A program made the position numbers and the translations under genes. Shown here piece by piece: positions 8,365 through 17,241 of a stretch of DNA of 64,000 bases. Each line of letters begins with the position of its first letter. Within the stretch, counting starts at the first letter, position 1. Source of the stretch: Odoribacter laneus YIT 12061 (GTDB lineage Bacteria; Bacteroidota; Bacteroidia; Bacteroidales; Marinifilaceae). The stretch spans positions 1,772,892-1,836,891 of the forward strand of contig NZ_JH594596.1 in NCBI RefSeq assembly GCF_000243215.1, read 5' to 3'. A model generated the notes under the pieces. That model did no database searches. It saw only the letters and a program-made list of their open reading frames with translations, and was not told where the DNA came from.

Positions 8365-9732
8365 ATGGAACCTTTATATCAGCATTTAAAAATGTTTGTA
8401 GCTTCTCCAGGAGATGTAGCAGAAGAGAGAGCAAGTGTAGAAAATATTGTGAAAAGAATAAATGATATATTAGGAGAAACGTTACATATAAACTTAAATA
8501 TAGTAAGTTGGGAAAACATACCCCCTACCACAAATACGGAAGATGTACAGGAAGAAAACATAAATAAGAAAATTAAAGAGTGCCATTTCTTTTTGTTGAT
8601 TCTATATAAAAGATATGGAACAATTGCCAAAAATGCAAGAAAATCTAATACTGAGAGAGAAATAGACACCATAATAGAATGTGTAAAACAAGAAAAAAAG
8701 AAACAAATTATTTCTTATTTTAAAGAAATCTCTTCTAATGAAGATCCAGGACCCCAGGAAAAAAAAATAAAAGCATTACAGAAAAAATTAGCTAAAGACC
8801 ATCATTGGTTTTATAAATCCTATAAAGATGCGCATGATTTTGAGATTAAATTAATTCATGATTTATACAATCTCCTTTTAAAGATGCACACTTCTTCCTA
8901 TAAAGTGATGCAATTAAAAAAATTTTGGAAATTCGGGCAAGTAGATGGTCAGAAAGGACCTGAAATTGCCATTATCTATCCTCCTGTTGCTAAAGACAAC
9001 TTAAGCGATAAAATCACTAATTTCTGGCAAAAGAAATTAGTCCCTTATATCAACTTTGAAGATTATAAAGCTCTTCATAAAATAATGAAAAATATTTCAA
9101 TGATAGGCGGTAGTAGTTCTTACCGTGTATATTCTAAATACAATTTACCGACTAATATAGGGGACCAAAATACGGTATGGGTATGTTTACCTAGGCAAGC
9201 AAAAGCTTTGGAAATCTTAAAAAGAGATTATCCTGATAGAAAATTCAATATCATTCTCGGGAAAAAAAATGTGGAACCTCAAATAGAGTGGATCAATTCC
9301 AAAGGCGAAAAGGTATTAATCAAATCACCTTTATATTCTTATTTAAAACGTCAGCGTCCAGCAAAAGACACACGAGATAATAACGATGTGAATTTTGAAA
9401 ATATTATAGCAAAAGATTTTGCTGTAGTCGCCAGATTCGACAAAGGTAATAAGCGAGGTGAATGGGAAAAACTTAAAAATTATTTTATTGCAGGATTACA
9501 TGGATTAGGAAATTGGGGAGCAGCATGGTATATCGACAGGAAATATTCAGATCTCGACCAATTCACAGATAATCAATACGATAATATTCAAATTCTTTTG
9601 GAAGTGACCTATCAGGACGGGAGAATATCAGATGTCAGGTCAATATCTGATATTACCCAAAAGGAAATTGATGAAATGATTAGTACAAAAAATGTTGTAA
9701 ACGTAATCAAAAAGTATAAAGACATTACATAA
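8365..9732 (+). CDS. DUF4062-type protein with unrecognised C-terminal sensor-like domain
   Basis: A 455-residue soluble protein. Residues 8-125 match the DUF4062 pattern: the strand-loop 'MFVASPGDVAEER' (10-22), the core strand 'CHFFLLILYKRYG' (73-85), and 'TEREIDTIIECV' (96-107). DUF4062 is a TIR/SEFIR-like Rossmann-type domain that commonly heads STAND NTPases and other conflict-system proteins. There is no P-loop. After a helical linker (130-180), residues 195-455 form an alpha/beta domain with IAIIYPP, IGGSSSYR (247-254), VWVCLPR (271-277), DFAVVARF (351-358) and a striking glycine motif GLHGLGNWGAAWY (377-389). I recall similar 'GxHGxGxxGAA' domains at the C-terminus of predicted defence or signalling proteins but cannot name the family. 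A stress or anti-phage role is inference. Confidence 0.6.
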   Translation: MEPLYQHLKMFVASPGDVAEERASVENIVKRINDILGETLHINLNIVSWENIPPTTNTEDVQEENINKKIKECHFFLLILYKRYGTIAKNARKSNTEREIDTIIECVKQEKKKQIISYFKEISSNEDPGPQEKKIKALQKKLAKDHHWFYKSYKDAHDFEIKLIHDLYNLLLKMHTSSYKVMQLKKFWKFGQVDGQKGPEIAIIYPPVAKDNLSDKITNFWQKKLVPYINFEDYKALHKIMKNISMIGGSSSYRVYSKYNLPTNIGDQNTVWVCLPRQAKALEILKRDYPDRKFNIILGKKNVEPQIEWINSKGEKVLIKSPLYSYLKRQRPAKDTRDNNDVNFENIIAKDFAVVARFDKGNKRGEWEKLKNYFIAGLHGLGNWGAAWYIDRKYSDLDQFTDNQYDNIQILLEVTYQDGRISDVRSISDITQKEIDEMISTKNVVNVIKKYKDIT

Positions 9733-9853
9733 GCATATCTTTTATTACAATACCTTATAAAGATACTGCAAGAAATAAAAATATTCCTTCTCCTTTTCTA
9801 TTGATATTACATCAAAACATCTTTCTTTCTCTATATGTGATTTACAGTATAAA

Positions 9854-9884
9854 TTACACATTAGGGCACGTCCCTAATGTGTAA
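9854..9884 (+). repeat. 31-bp palindrome, copy 5
   Basis: Perfect arms (TTACACATTAGGG, CCCTAATGTGTAA) around CACGT. It lies 121 bp past the DUF4062 stop codon. No further copy is visible to the right in this window. Confidence 0.9.
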
Positions 9885-9966
9885 AAATAGGGTTGGAAAG
9901 GGAGTGGGAATTATTTATAAATAAGCATACAATAGAAAACAGGAGAGGAATAAGGGAGGATATAAA

Positions 9967-9994
9967 AAAGGAGTTATTTTTATGTAACTCCTTT
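9967..9994 (-). terminator. Terminator after tRNA-Arg
   Basis: A 10-bp perfect stem (AAAGGAGTTA on the plus strand with TAACTCCTTT) and an 8-nt loop. On the minus strand it is followed by a T run, immediately downstream of the tRNA gene. Confidence 0.8.
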
Positions 9995-10007
9995 ATTTTT
10001 CAATCAG

Positions 10008-10081
10008 TGATCCAGGCGGGATTCGAACCCACGACCTACGGCTTAGAAGGCCGTTGCTCTATCCAGCTGAGCTACTGGACC
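10008..10081 (-). tRNA. tRNA-Arg (anticodon TCT)
   Basis: The 74-nt reverse-strand sequence folds as a cloverleaf. The acceptor GGTCCAG pairs with CTGGATC, the D arm is AGCTCAGCTGGATAGAGC, the anticodon loop CTTCTAA gives TCT, and the T arm GTGGGTTCGAATCCCGC carries the invariant TTCGAAT. The discriminator is A; CCA is not encoded. It decodes AGA/AGG. Confidence 0.95.
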
Positions 10082-10225
10082 AACACTTTTACGGTTTGGC
10101 GGTGCAAATATAGAGGATTTTTACGGGAATACAAACTTTTGTTTTATATTTTTTGCAAACGACAGGGGGAAGAAGGCTTTCATTTCTAAAGAGAATGTGT
10201 AATTTTGTCGCTTCAATCGGAAAAG

Positions 10226-11512
10226 ATGATAAAACCTGTAAAAGCGAATTTCTGGGCCTTGGTTCCTTTGTTTATTTTTCTTGGGATCTACCTGATCACT
10301 TCATTGATTGTAAAGGATTTTTATAAAGTACCGATTACGGTTGCTTTTGTCATTTCATCCGTAGTAGCTATCGGAATGACCCGGGGTGAAAAGTTGAGTG
10401 AAAGGGTTTCCCGTTTTTCAGCGGGAGCTTCTGATCCGAATATTATGCTGATGCTCTGGATTTTTATTCTGGCTGGATCTTTTGCACAATCGGCAAAAGC
10501 GATGGGAGCTATAGATGCTACCGTCAATCTGGCTTTACAAATCCTTCCGGATAATTTATTATTAGGGGGTATTTTTATAGCTGCCTGTTTTATTTCTCTT
10601 TCAGTAGGAACTTCTGTAGGGACGATTGTCGCTCTTACTCCAGTAGCTGTAGGAATAGCCGATAAAACCGGAGTGGAATTACCTTTTATGGTGGCCATTG
10701 TGGTAGGAGGAGCTTTTTTCGGCGATAATCTGTCCTTTATTTCTGATACCACGATTGCAGCAACTAAGACGCAGGAGTGCCAAATGAAAGACAAGTTTAA
10801 AGTAAACAGCATGATTGTATTGCCCGCGGCTTTGTTTGTACTTATCTTTTATATTATAGAGGGCTGGCACATACAAGTTCCCGCCCATTTGGCTCCGATT
10901 GAATGGATAAAAGTCATTCCTTATCTGGTCGTATTGGGAACCGCTATAGCCGGTATGAATGTGATGCTGGTTTTGCTCTTGGGGATCGGTATCACCGGAG
11001 GCATCGGACTTTGTAACTCCAGCTTTGATATTTTCGGCTATTTCGGAGCGATGGGAAACGGAATTACCGGTATGGGGGAATTGATCGTCATCACATTACT
11101 CGCCGGAGGTATGTTGGAAATGATCCGCTACAACGGTGGAATAGCTTATATCATCGAACGGCTTACCCGGCGTGTAAACTCGAAGCGCCTTGCAGAACTC
11201 TGTATTGCCGGCCTGGTCTGTCTCGCTAACCTTTGTACGGCCAATAATACCATTGCAATCATTACAACCGGTCCCATTGCCCGGAATATCGCCGGACGTT
11301 TCGGAGTAGACAAACGAAAATCTGCCAGTATTCTGGATACTTTTTCCTGTTTCGTACAAGGCATCATTCCCTATGGAGCCCAAATGCTGATCGCTGCAGA
11401 ATTAGCGGGTATTTCTCCCCTTTCGATCATCCGCTACCTGTATTATCCAATTTTAATCGGAATTTGTGGTTTACTCGCTATTTTGCTGAGATATCCCAGA
11501 CATTACTCCTAG
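10226..11512 (+). CDS. nhaC: Na+/H+ antiporter, NhaC family
   Basis: An integral membrane protein of 428 residues from the ATG at 10226. A TTG seven codons upstream is also in frame but less likely. About eleven hydrophobic helices include 'SVGTSVGTIVALTPVAVGIAD', 'GGAFFGDNLSFISDTTIAATKTQECQMKDKF' and 'NTIAIITTGPIARNIA', hallmarks of NhaC antiporters of the ion-transporter superfamily. The conserved Asp in 'FGDNLSFISDT' is in place. It would exchange external protons for internal sodium at the inner membrane. A functional link to the sodium-pumping decarboxylase 14 kb away is plausible but only inference. It stands alone between the divergent tRNA and the convergent efflux operon. Confidence 0.88.
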   Translation: MIKPVKANFWALVPLFIFLGIYLITSLIVKDFYKVPITVAFVISSVVAIGMTRGEKLSERVSRFSAGASDPNIMLMLWIFILAGSFAQSAKAMGAIDATVNLALQILPDNLLLGGIFIAACFISLSVGTSVGTIVALTPVAVGIADKTGVELPFMVAIVVGGAFFGDNLSFISDTTIAATKTQECQMKDKFKVNSMIVLPAALFVLIFYIIEGWHIQVPAHLAPIEWIKVIPYLVVLGTAIAGMNVMLVLLLGIGITGGIGLCNSSFDIFGYFGAMGNGITGMGELIVITLLAGGMLEMIRYNGGIAYIIERLTRRVNSKRLAELCIAGLVCLANLCTANNTIAIITTGPIARNIAGRFGVDKRKSASILDTFSCFVQGIIPYGAQMLIAAELAGISPLSIIRYLYYPILIGICGLLAILLRYPRHYS

Positions 11513-11535
11513 TCCCTTCTTTAAAAATCCTACTA

Positions 11536-12804
11536 TTAAGGCAGTAATCCTCCTATAGTCCTCTCGTACTCCGCCAGAGCGACTTTATATTGATAATTTG
11601 CCGAGACAACATTTATAAAAGCCTGTAACCAAGTTACCTGAGCCGACAGTACATCAATCACCGGCAACTTTCCCTCATTATAGCTAAAAGTATTGAGTAT
11701 CAAATTATGGCGTGCAATTTCCAAGGAGGAATCTACAATATTGATTTTTTTCAGAGCTTCCGTTAAACTTACCCAGGCATTACTCAGATCCAGCCGGATC
11801 TGATCGAGCAGCTTACTTCTCTCCAACTCCCGGGTTTCTTCCTGAGTTTCACTTAAGCGGACATTATGCCGGCGTTCTCCCCAATAAAATACAGGAATAT
11901 TCACCTTCGCAAAAGCAATCGTAGAAAAGCGTTTATCTCCATCTACATTTATCAGAGTAGTCCCCCAATTTTCTTTTATCCCTACGGCCAAATTAGGCAA
12001 GTAATTCGCTTTTACCAATCGGGTTTGTAAACGAGCTAATTCAATGTCCTGTTGTGCAATGCGGTAATCCGGCCGGTTTTCCAAAACAAGCTGTAAATCA
12101 TAAAGAGAAGGGATAGCCATAGGCTGACGTATCGAATCGCCCAATACAATCGGCCGGCCGGCTTCTTCTCCCATCATGACATTCAAAGCCTGTACAGCTG
12201 TTCTATAATTTGTTTCAGAGGTATTTAACTGTAATTCAGCTTCTTTTAAACGAGCTTGTACCATTAAGACATCCGTCTTACTTATTGCTCCTTCTACAAA
12301 CCGTTTGTCTACAATATCGAACAATTCCCGGACAATTCCCACAAATCGCAATGCAATCCGATACAAATCCCGGTTTGCCGCTACAGTCCAATAATTTACA
12401 TCCGCTGCATAGACAATATTATCAACGGTATACTCTTCTCCCAAACGGGCAATAGCTTCCTGAATACGGGCCATCTCGTATTGTTTACGCAAGCCGCTTC
12501 CTGCATATACATTTTGGACCACTCCTGCCTCCACACTGTAATTATCGTGTTTAAGATCTATTCCGGGCATAAACTGAACGTCTTCTATTTGATAAGAATA
12601 GCTTCCTGTCATATCTACCCGGGGAAAAAATCCAGTTTTTATACTTTTCAACGTATAAAGAGCTGCTTTTACAGCTTCCTGAGATTGTTTGATCTCCTGA
12701 TTATAATCCAGCACTTTCTGACGGTATTGCTGAAGTGTCAAGGGTTGAGCCATCCCATACCCTCCTAAAAATAACAATCCGATTATTCCATATATTCTTT
12801 TCAT
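11536..12804 (-). CDS. Outer-membrane efflux protein, TolC family
   Basis: A 422-residue protein with a signal peptide (MKRIYGIIGLLFLGGYGMAQ). It shows the two internally similar long helical halves of TolC-type channels; the 'LTLQQYRQKVLDYNQEIKQSQEAVKAA' start is typical. The second half repeats the pattern (LYDLQLVLENRPDYRIAQQDIELARLQTRLVKANYLPNL). It is the last gene of the adaptor-permease-channel operon, about 57 bp after the permease. It would provide the outer-membrane exit duct. There is no lipoprotein cysteine, as in TolC proper. Confidence 0.88.
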   Translation of the reverse strand: MKRIYGIIGLLFLGGYGMAQPLTLQQYRQKVLDYNQEIKQSQEAVKAALYTLKSIKTGFFPRVDMTGSYSYQIEDVQFMPGIDLKHDNYSVEAGVVQNVYAGSGLRKQYEMARIQEAIARLGEEYTVDNIVYAADVNYWTVAANRDLYRIALRFVGIVRELFDIVDKRFVEGAISKTDVLMVQARLKEAELQLNTSETNYRTAVQALNVMMGEEAGRPIVLGDSIRQPMAIPSLYDLQLVLENRPDYRIAQQDIELARLQTRLVKANYLPNLAVGIKENWGTTLINVDGDKRFSTIAFAKVNIPVFYWGERRHNVRLSETQEETRELERSKLLDQIRLDLSNAWVSLTEALKKINIVDSSLEIARHNLILNTFSYNEGKLPVIDVLSAQVTWLQAFINVVSANYQYKVALAEYERTIGGLLP

Positions 12805-12861
12805 TCTAAATTCCTCTTCTGAATTTTAAATATCTTTTTACTTTTCTGGCAACTTTTTTAT

Positions 12862-15800
12862 TCAGGCCTTTTTCTTTACCGAAATCCGGAAAATCAAACT
12901 ATACGTCACCGGTAAAACAATAATGGTCAGTAAACTTGCGACCAATAATCCGCCCATAATGCCAGCAGCCATTCCTCCGAACATAGCATCGAACAATAAA
13001 GGCAACATACCCAGTATAGTCGTACCGGAAGCCATCGTCACGGGTACAATTCTGGATTTCGTAGCCTGAATGACGGCTTCCAAAGGAGCCAAACCGTTGG
13101 CTTGTTCTATCCCGATCTGATCGACCAATACAATCGCATTCTTTATATTCATACCAACCAATCCCAACAGCCCGAGCAAAGCAAAAAAATCGAACATCCT
13201 TCCCAGCACCAACAAGCCGAATACAACGCCGATAAAAATAAGAGGTACCATTAACAAAATGACAATGGGTTTACGGTAAGTCCGAAACAACAACAGCAAT
13301 ACGACAAACATCAGTATAAATGTGAGAGGCATATTTGCTGCCAACGCTTCATTTGATTCGACCTGGCTCTCATCTTCTCCAAAGAATTTCATCCGATATC
13401 CGGGAGGAACTTCGATCTTTTGTACCTCTTCCCACACTTTCCGGAAAGCCTGTTTTGTATTCGCTCCCCGCTTTGGATCACATTGCGCCATCATTACCCT
13501 TTCGCGGTTATACCGTTTAATCACGTTGTAATTATAATTCAGGTCAAAACGATCTACGACCTGCGCCAAGGGTACAGCAGAACCGGTAGCAGAAAACACG
13601 GGTAAAGTCCGCATATTATCTAAATTTCCGGCTTCATAGTTTTCTTCTTTTAATAAAATCGGCATAAATAAATCTTTCTCCCGATAATCGCCCAAAGGGA
13701 GTCCGTTTGTAGCCACTTTCAAAGCATAAGCAACAGCCTGTCGGGTTATTCCCAAACGTTGTCCTCTCTCCTGTGAATAAACAGGTTCCCATACGGGTAC
13801 CATATTTCCCCAGCTACTCCGTACATCCGTCACCATAGGACAAGCTTGCATAATTAGCATCGCCTGCTCTGTCAAATTCTTAAGGGTGTCGATATTTTCT
13901 CCTATAAAACCAATTTCGATAGCCGCCTCTACTGCCGGCGATAACTTAAAAAGAGAAGAACGGACCAGCATATTGGGATAATTTTGCCTTACATAGCGGT
14001 TGAGGCGTTCTTCTACTTCAGCAGTATAAGCTTTTTCCTTTACTTCTATGAGTATATTTCCAAAATTCGGTTTGGGTCCGAAAGAAGTACTGGCCAGGTA
14101 ATAACGCAGCGGAGAACCACCCAGAGTAGTAGATACATTGACGACTTCTTCTTGTTGCATTAAATAATTCTCGATATCCGATAACATTTTTTCGGACTCG
14201 CGTATGCTATAACCTTCCGGCAGAAAACAATCCGCCCGGAAATAAGGCTTATCCATATTCGGAAAGAAATTCTGAGGCATCAGTCCCATAATCACCAAGG
14301 ACAGTACAAATAAGAGGATCACCCCCGCAATAGTCACTATTTTATAGCGGATCAATTTCCGCAGAACTTTCGCAAAGCCGTTATAAAATTTCGTATCATA
14401 GGGATCTCTTGCTGTATCATCTTTCTTTTCTTTTAAAATAAAATTCCCGAATACAGGAGTTTGTGTCAAAGCCAGAATCCAACTCAGTCCCAAAGACACC
14501 GCTAACACGACAAACAACGGCTTTACGATTTCGGCAACGGCGGAAGGAGCCAGATACAAAGGCAAAAAAGAGAAAATGGCGATCAAAGTAGCCCCCAACA
14601 GCCCCCACTGAGGGAGAGTAGCTCCCCGGATCAGGGCTTCCCGCCTGCTCATCCCCCGGCGGATGGCAATCTGGGCATTATCTGTAACGACAATAGCATT
14701 ATCCACTAACATCCCCATTGCGATAATAAAAGCCGCCAAAGAAGTCCGGTTTAATCCCACTCCGATGAATTGCATCACCAGTAAAGTACCTCCGATAGAA
14801 AACAAAAGAGAAGAACCGATCAACATGCCGGCTCGGGCTCCCATCACAATGAGAATAATAAAAATGACAATAGCCAGTGATTCCACCAGGTTGAGAATAA
14901 ACCCGTTATTCGCTTCCCGGGCAATCTGGTCTTCGGGATAAAGAGTAATCAGCTCTATTCCTACAGGCATCAAAGGCAACAACTGATCCAATTTCCCTCT
15001 CACCTCTTCTCCGGTTTTGACCACATCTTTTTCCGGAGCAGTGGATACTCCGATTCCGATAGCTCTTTTCCCATTTACCCGCATCAGACTTCCCGGCGGA
15101 TCCAGATAGCCCTTTTCAATAATAGCGATGTCCCCTAACCGGATTTGTTGTCCGGTTTCTGTCACCAGCAATTGATTGCGAATATCATTCAAATCTTTAT
15201 AAGTACCTTCAGCCAATATTTTTAACTCTATATAACCGGCTCTTTTTTCACCGGTATTGATGAGAGAATTTTGAGATTTAATGGTTTGAATCACCGTATT
15301 CAGATTTAAACCGGAATTTGCCAATTTAGACATCGATATAAATGCATTTACCACTTCCGTCTGTTCCCCATACAGAGCCACTTTTTGAACTCCGGGAACT
15401 GTCACCAATTCTGTCTTTATCCGCTGTCCCCATTCCCGCAAATCGTGGTAACTGAACCCTTCTGTAGCAGCCAGACCAAAGTAAATGCCGAATACATCCC
15501 CAAAATCGTCCGAGACACTGATAACCGAAGCGCCCTGTGGCAACTGAGGCTGAATATTGAGTACTTTACGCCTCAACTCATCCCACATCTGGGGCATCTC
15601 ATCCGGAGGTGTTGCCGGACTCAGCTCGATATTGATTTTAGACATGCCATAATAAGATTCCGACTTTATCTTATATACTCTTCTCATCGATTGAATTTCC
15701 CGCTCGATAGGTTCTGTAATTAACTGTTCCACTTCTTGTGGTGTCGCCCCCGGATAACGGGTAATCAGAACAGCAGATTTTATAACAAAAGGAGAATCCT

Positions 15801-15906
15801 CTTTTTTCCCCAACGATTCAAAAGCCATCACTCCCCCAATCATCAGGACAGCCAGAAAAAAATAAATTACTTTGGGATTATCCAGAGAATATTTTGGAAT
15901 ATTCAT
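12862..15906 (-). CDS. RND efflux permease (AcrB/TriC-like)
   Basis: The full-length RND transporter has 1014 residues and 12 predicted helices. The N-terminus 'MNIPKYSLDNPKVIYFFLAVLMIGG' is followed by the first periplasmic loop with 'YPGATPQEVEQLITEPIE'. The central helix cluster contains 'AAFIIAMGMLVDNAIVVTDNA' (helix 4 proton-relay Asp) and 'RREALIRGATLPQWGLLGATLIAI'. The second half has 'LLGLLGLVGMNIKNAIVLVDQI' and ends in a basic tail. The sequence is nearest in style to the MexK/TriC and VexF class of hydrophobic-drug exporters rather than CusA metal pumps, because the Met-rich motifs are absent. The substrate is unknown. It is the middle gene of the operon. Confidence 0.92.
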   Translation of the reverse strand: MNIPKYSLDNPKVIYFFLAVLMIGGVMAFESLGKKEDSPFVIKSAVLITRYPGATPQEVEQLITEPIEREIQSMRRVYKIKSESYYGMSKINIELSPATPPDEMPQMWDELRRKVLNIQPQLPQGASVISVSDDFGDVFGIYFGLAATEGFSYHDLREWGQRIKTELVTVPGVQKVALYGEQTEVVNAFISMSKLANSGLNLNTVIQTIKSQNSLINTGEKRAGYIELKILAEGTYKDLNDIRNQLLVTETGQQIRLGDIAIIEKGYLDPPGSLMRVNGKRAIGIGVSTAPEKDVVKTGEEVRGKLDQLLPLMPVGIELITLYPEDQIAREANNGFILNLVESLAIVIFIILIVMGARAGMLIGSSLLFSIGGTLLVMQFIGVGLNRTSLAAFIIAMGMLVDNAIVVTDNAQIAIRRGMSRREALIRGATLPQWGLLGATLIAIFSFLPLYLAPSAVAEIVKPLFVVLAVSLGLSWILALTQTPVFGNFILKEKKDDTARDPYDTKFYNGFAKVLRKLIRYKIVTIAGVILLFVLSLVIMGLMPQNFFPNMDKPYFRADCFLPEGYSIRESEKMLSDIENYLMQQEEVVNVSTTLGGSPLRYYLASTSFGPKPNFGNILIEVKEKAYTAEVEERLNRYVRQNYPNMLVRSSLFKLSPAVEAAIEIGFIGENIDTLKNLTEQAMLIMQACPMVTDVRSSWGNMVPVWEPVYSQERGQRLGITRQAVAYALKVATNGLPLGDYREKDLFMPILLKEENYEAGNLDNMRTLPVFSATGSAVPLAQVVDRFDLNYNYNVIKRYNRERVMMAQCDPKRGANTKQAFRKVWEEVQKIEVPPGYRMKFFGEDESQVESNEALAANMPLTFILMFVVLLLLFRTYRKPIVILLMVPLIFIGVVFGLLVLGRMFDFFALLGLLGLVGMNIKNAIVLVDQIGIEQANGLAPLEAVIQATKSRIVPVTMASGTTILGMLPLLFDAMFGGMAAGIMGGLLVASLLTIIVLPVTYSLIFRISVKKKA

Positions 15907-16010
15907 AAAATTTTATTTAAAATATCGACTACTACCTTTCTGTTCCCCGGCTTTCGGATTCCGCGTTAAAAATAAACGCCCCCTTAAAGCCGATACTTTC
16001 CGGAACGATT

Positions 16011-17066
16011 TTAAGGAATAACTTGTACTTTTTGACCATCCGTAATAAAATTCACCCCATCGATTACCACCACATCCCCTTGTTTCAATCCCTTTTTCAC
16101 CATCACCTTATCCTGACCAAAAAGCTGAACAATCTCTATCCGGCGTTTCCTTACCGTAGCTGTTTCCGGCTCATAAATCCAAACAGAAGTGACATTTCTT
16201 TCCGGATCGATAAACACAGCATTCAAAGGCACTACGGCATGTTCGTCTACTTTTTCCTCAATTTGGATATGAATCCGGGCAGAAAAACCGGGATAAACCG
16301 GAAATCGTTCTTTCTTATAAAGCGTATCCTCTATAACTAATTTTACGGGGATTCCGCCTCCCCCCGGAGAAGCATCTATAAATTCCTGGATTCTGGCCTG
16401 AAAATGATATCCTCTGTAGACATCAAATTCAACCGATATATTCATTTTTTCCCGGGTCAGTCCGACACTGGTTTCCGGTAAAATAAAACGAACAGCCAAC
16501 TTATCCGGATTAACTAATTTTATAATCGGTTCTCCTGCTTGTACTTTTTGATAATTCTCCACATACTTTTTTTCTACAAACCCTTCAAAAGGAGCTTTTA
16601 AACGGGTATCCTGCAAGGTATTTTGAGAAGTCTGGAAGGCAGAGCGGGCTTTGACATAATTATTCAGGGAAACTTCGTAATCCTGACGGGAGATCGCTTC
16701 CATATCCAATAACTTTTTGTCCCGTTCCAATTGGGAACGGGCAGTAACATAAGCAGCCTGATTCGCATCATTTTGCAATTGGTAATCGAGCGGATCTACG
16801 ACTGCCACGATCGTCCCTTTCTTTATCGTTTCTCCGGCATCCACATTCATTTCAACCAAAGGACCTCCTACTTTGAAAGCCAACTGGGCAAACTCTTCTG
16901 CTTCCACAACTCCGGTATAAATTTTATCCAGCCTTTGAGGGGTCCCTATTCTTTCTACTTTTACCGGACGTAGAATATCCTGGTACACCTCGTCTTTATT
17001 CCGGCTACATCCCAGTAAAAAAAACAAACTCAGGACGATAAACTGTACGTTGTCTATACGTTTCAT
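16011..17066 (-). CDS. RND efflux periplasmic adaptor lipoprotein
   Basis: The start chosen at 17066 begins a lipoprotein signal with lipobox FLLGC (MKRIDNVQFIVLSLFFLLGCSRN); the frame runs 13 codons further upstream but those lack signal features. The 351 residues show the adaptor order: lipoyl half-motif 'FKVGGPLVEMNVDAGETIKKGTIVAVVDPLDY', a helical hairpin (about residues 95-150), the second half 'LKAPFEGFVEKKYVENYQKVQAGEPIIKLV', a beta barrel, then a membrane-proximal domain ending in 'VKKGLKQGDVVVIDGVNFITDGQKVQVIP'. It is the first gene of the efflux operon, so it sets the expression of the pump. No regulator gene is adjacent. Confidence 0.9.
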   Translation of the reverse strand: MKRIDNVQFIVLSLFFLLGCSRNKDEVYQDILRPVKVERIGTPQRLDKIYTGVVEAEEFAQLAFKVGGPLVEMNVDAGETIKKGTIVAVVDPLDYQLQNDANQAAYVTARSQLERDKKLLDMEAISRQDYEVSLNNYVKARSAFQTSQNTLQDTRLKAPFEGFVEKKYVENYQKVQAGEPIIKLVNPDKLAVRFILPETSVGLTREKMNISVEFDVYRGYHFQARIQEFIDASPGGGGIPVKLVIEDTLYKKERFPVYPGFSARIHIQIEEKVDEHAVVPLNAVFIDPERNVTSVWIYEPETATVRKRRIEIVQLFGQDKVMVKKGLKQGDVVVIDGVNFITDGQKVQVIP

Positions 17067-17170
17067 ATCTTTATTTTCCGGTTTCAACGGCGAAGCCGAA
17101 TTCATAAATATTACTTCACGTATACGTCTTTTATCTTAAAATGGTTTGGGAAAAATAAAAAAATGAGAAA

Positions 17171-17208
17171 AACCTTCCGGCAAGTAAATCATACCTATCC
17201 GAAAGGCT
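17171..17208 (-). terminator. Terminator after the exonuclease gene
   Basis: A 10-bp stem with two G-U pairs and an 18-nt loop. On the minus strand the descending arm runs into TTTTTC. It lies 34 bp past the exonuclease stop and isolates that gene from the efflux operon. Confidence 0.6.
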
Positions 17209-17241
17209 TCTCTCCACAAAATTTCCAGGACAAAATATACG

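Noticed and set aside
2941-9884. Palindromes as a CRISPR array
   Set aside because: Spacing varies from 226 bp to 2.7 kb, units are inverted and there are no cas genes.
9893-10189. Plus-strand 98-codon frame over the tRNA
   Set aside because: It reads through tRNA-Arg and its terminator on the opposite strand and has no protein-like features.
10321-10812. 163-codon frame antisense to nhaC
   Set aside because: The plus-strand frame is a clear NhaC antiporter; the antisense frame is a codon-bias shadow.
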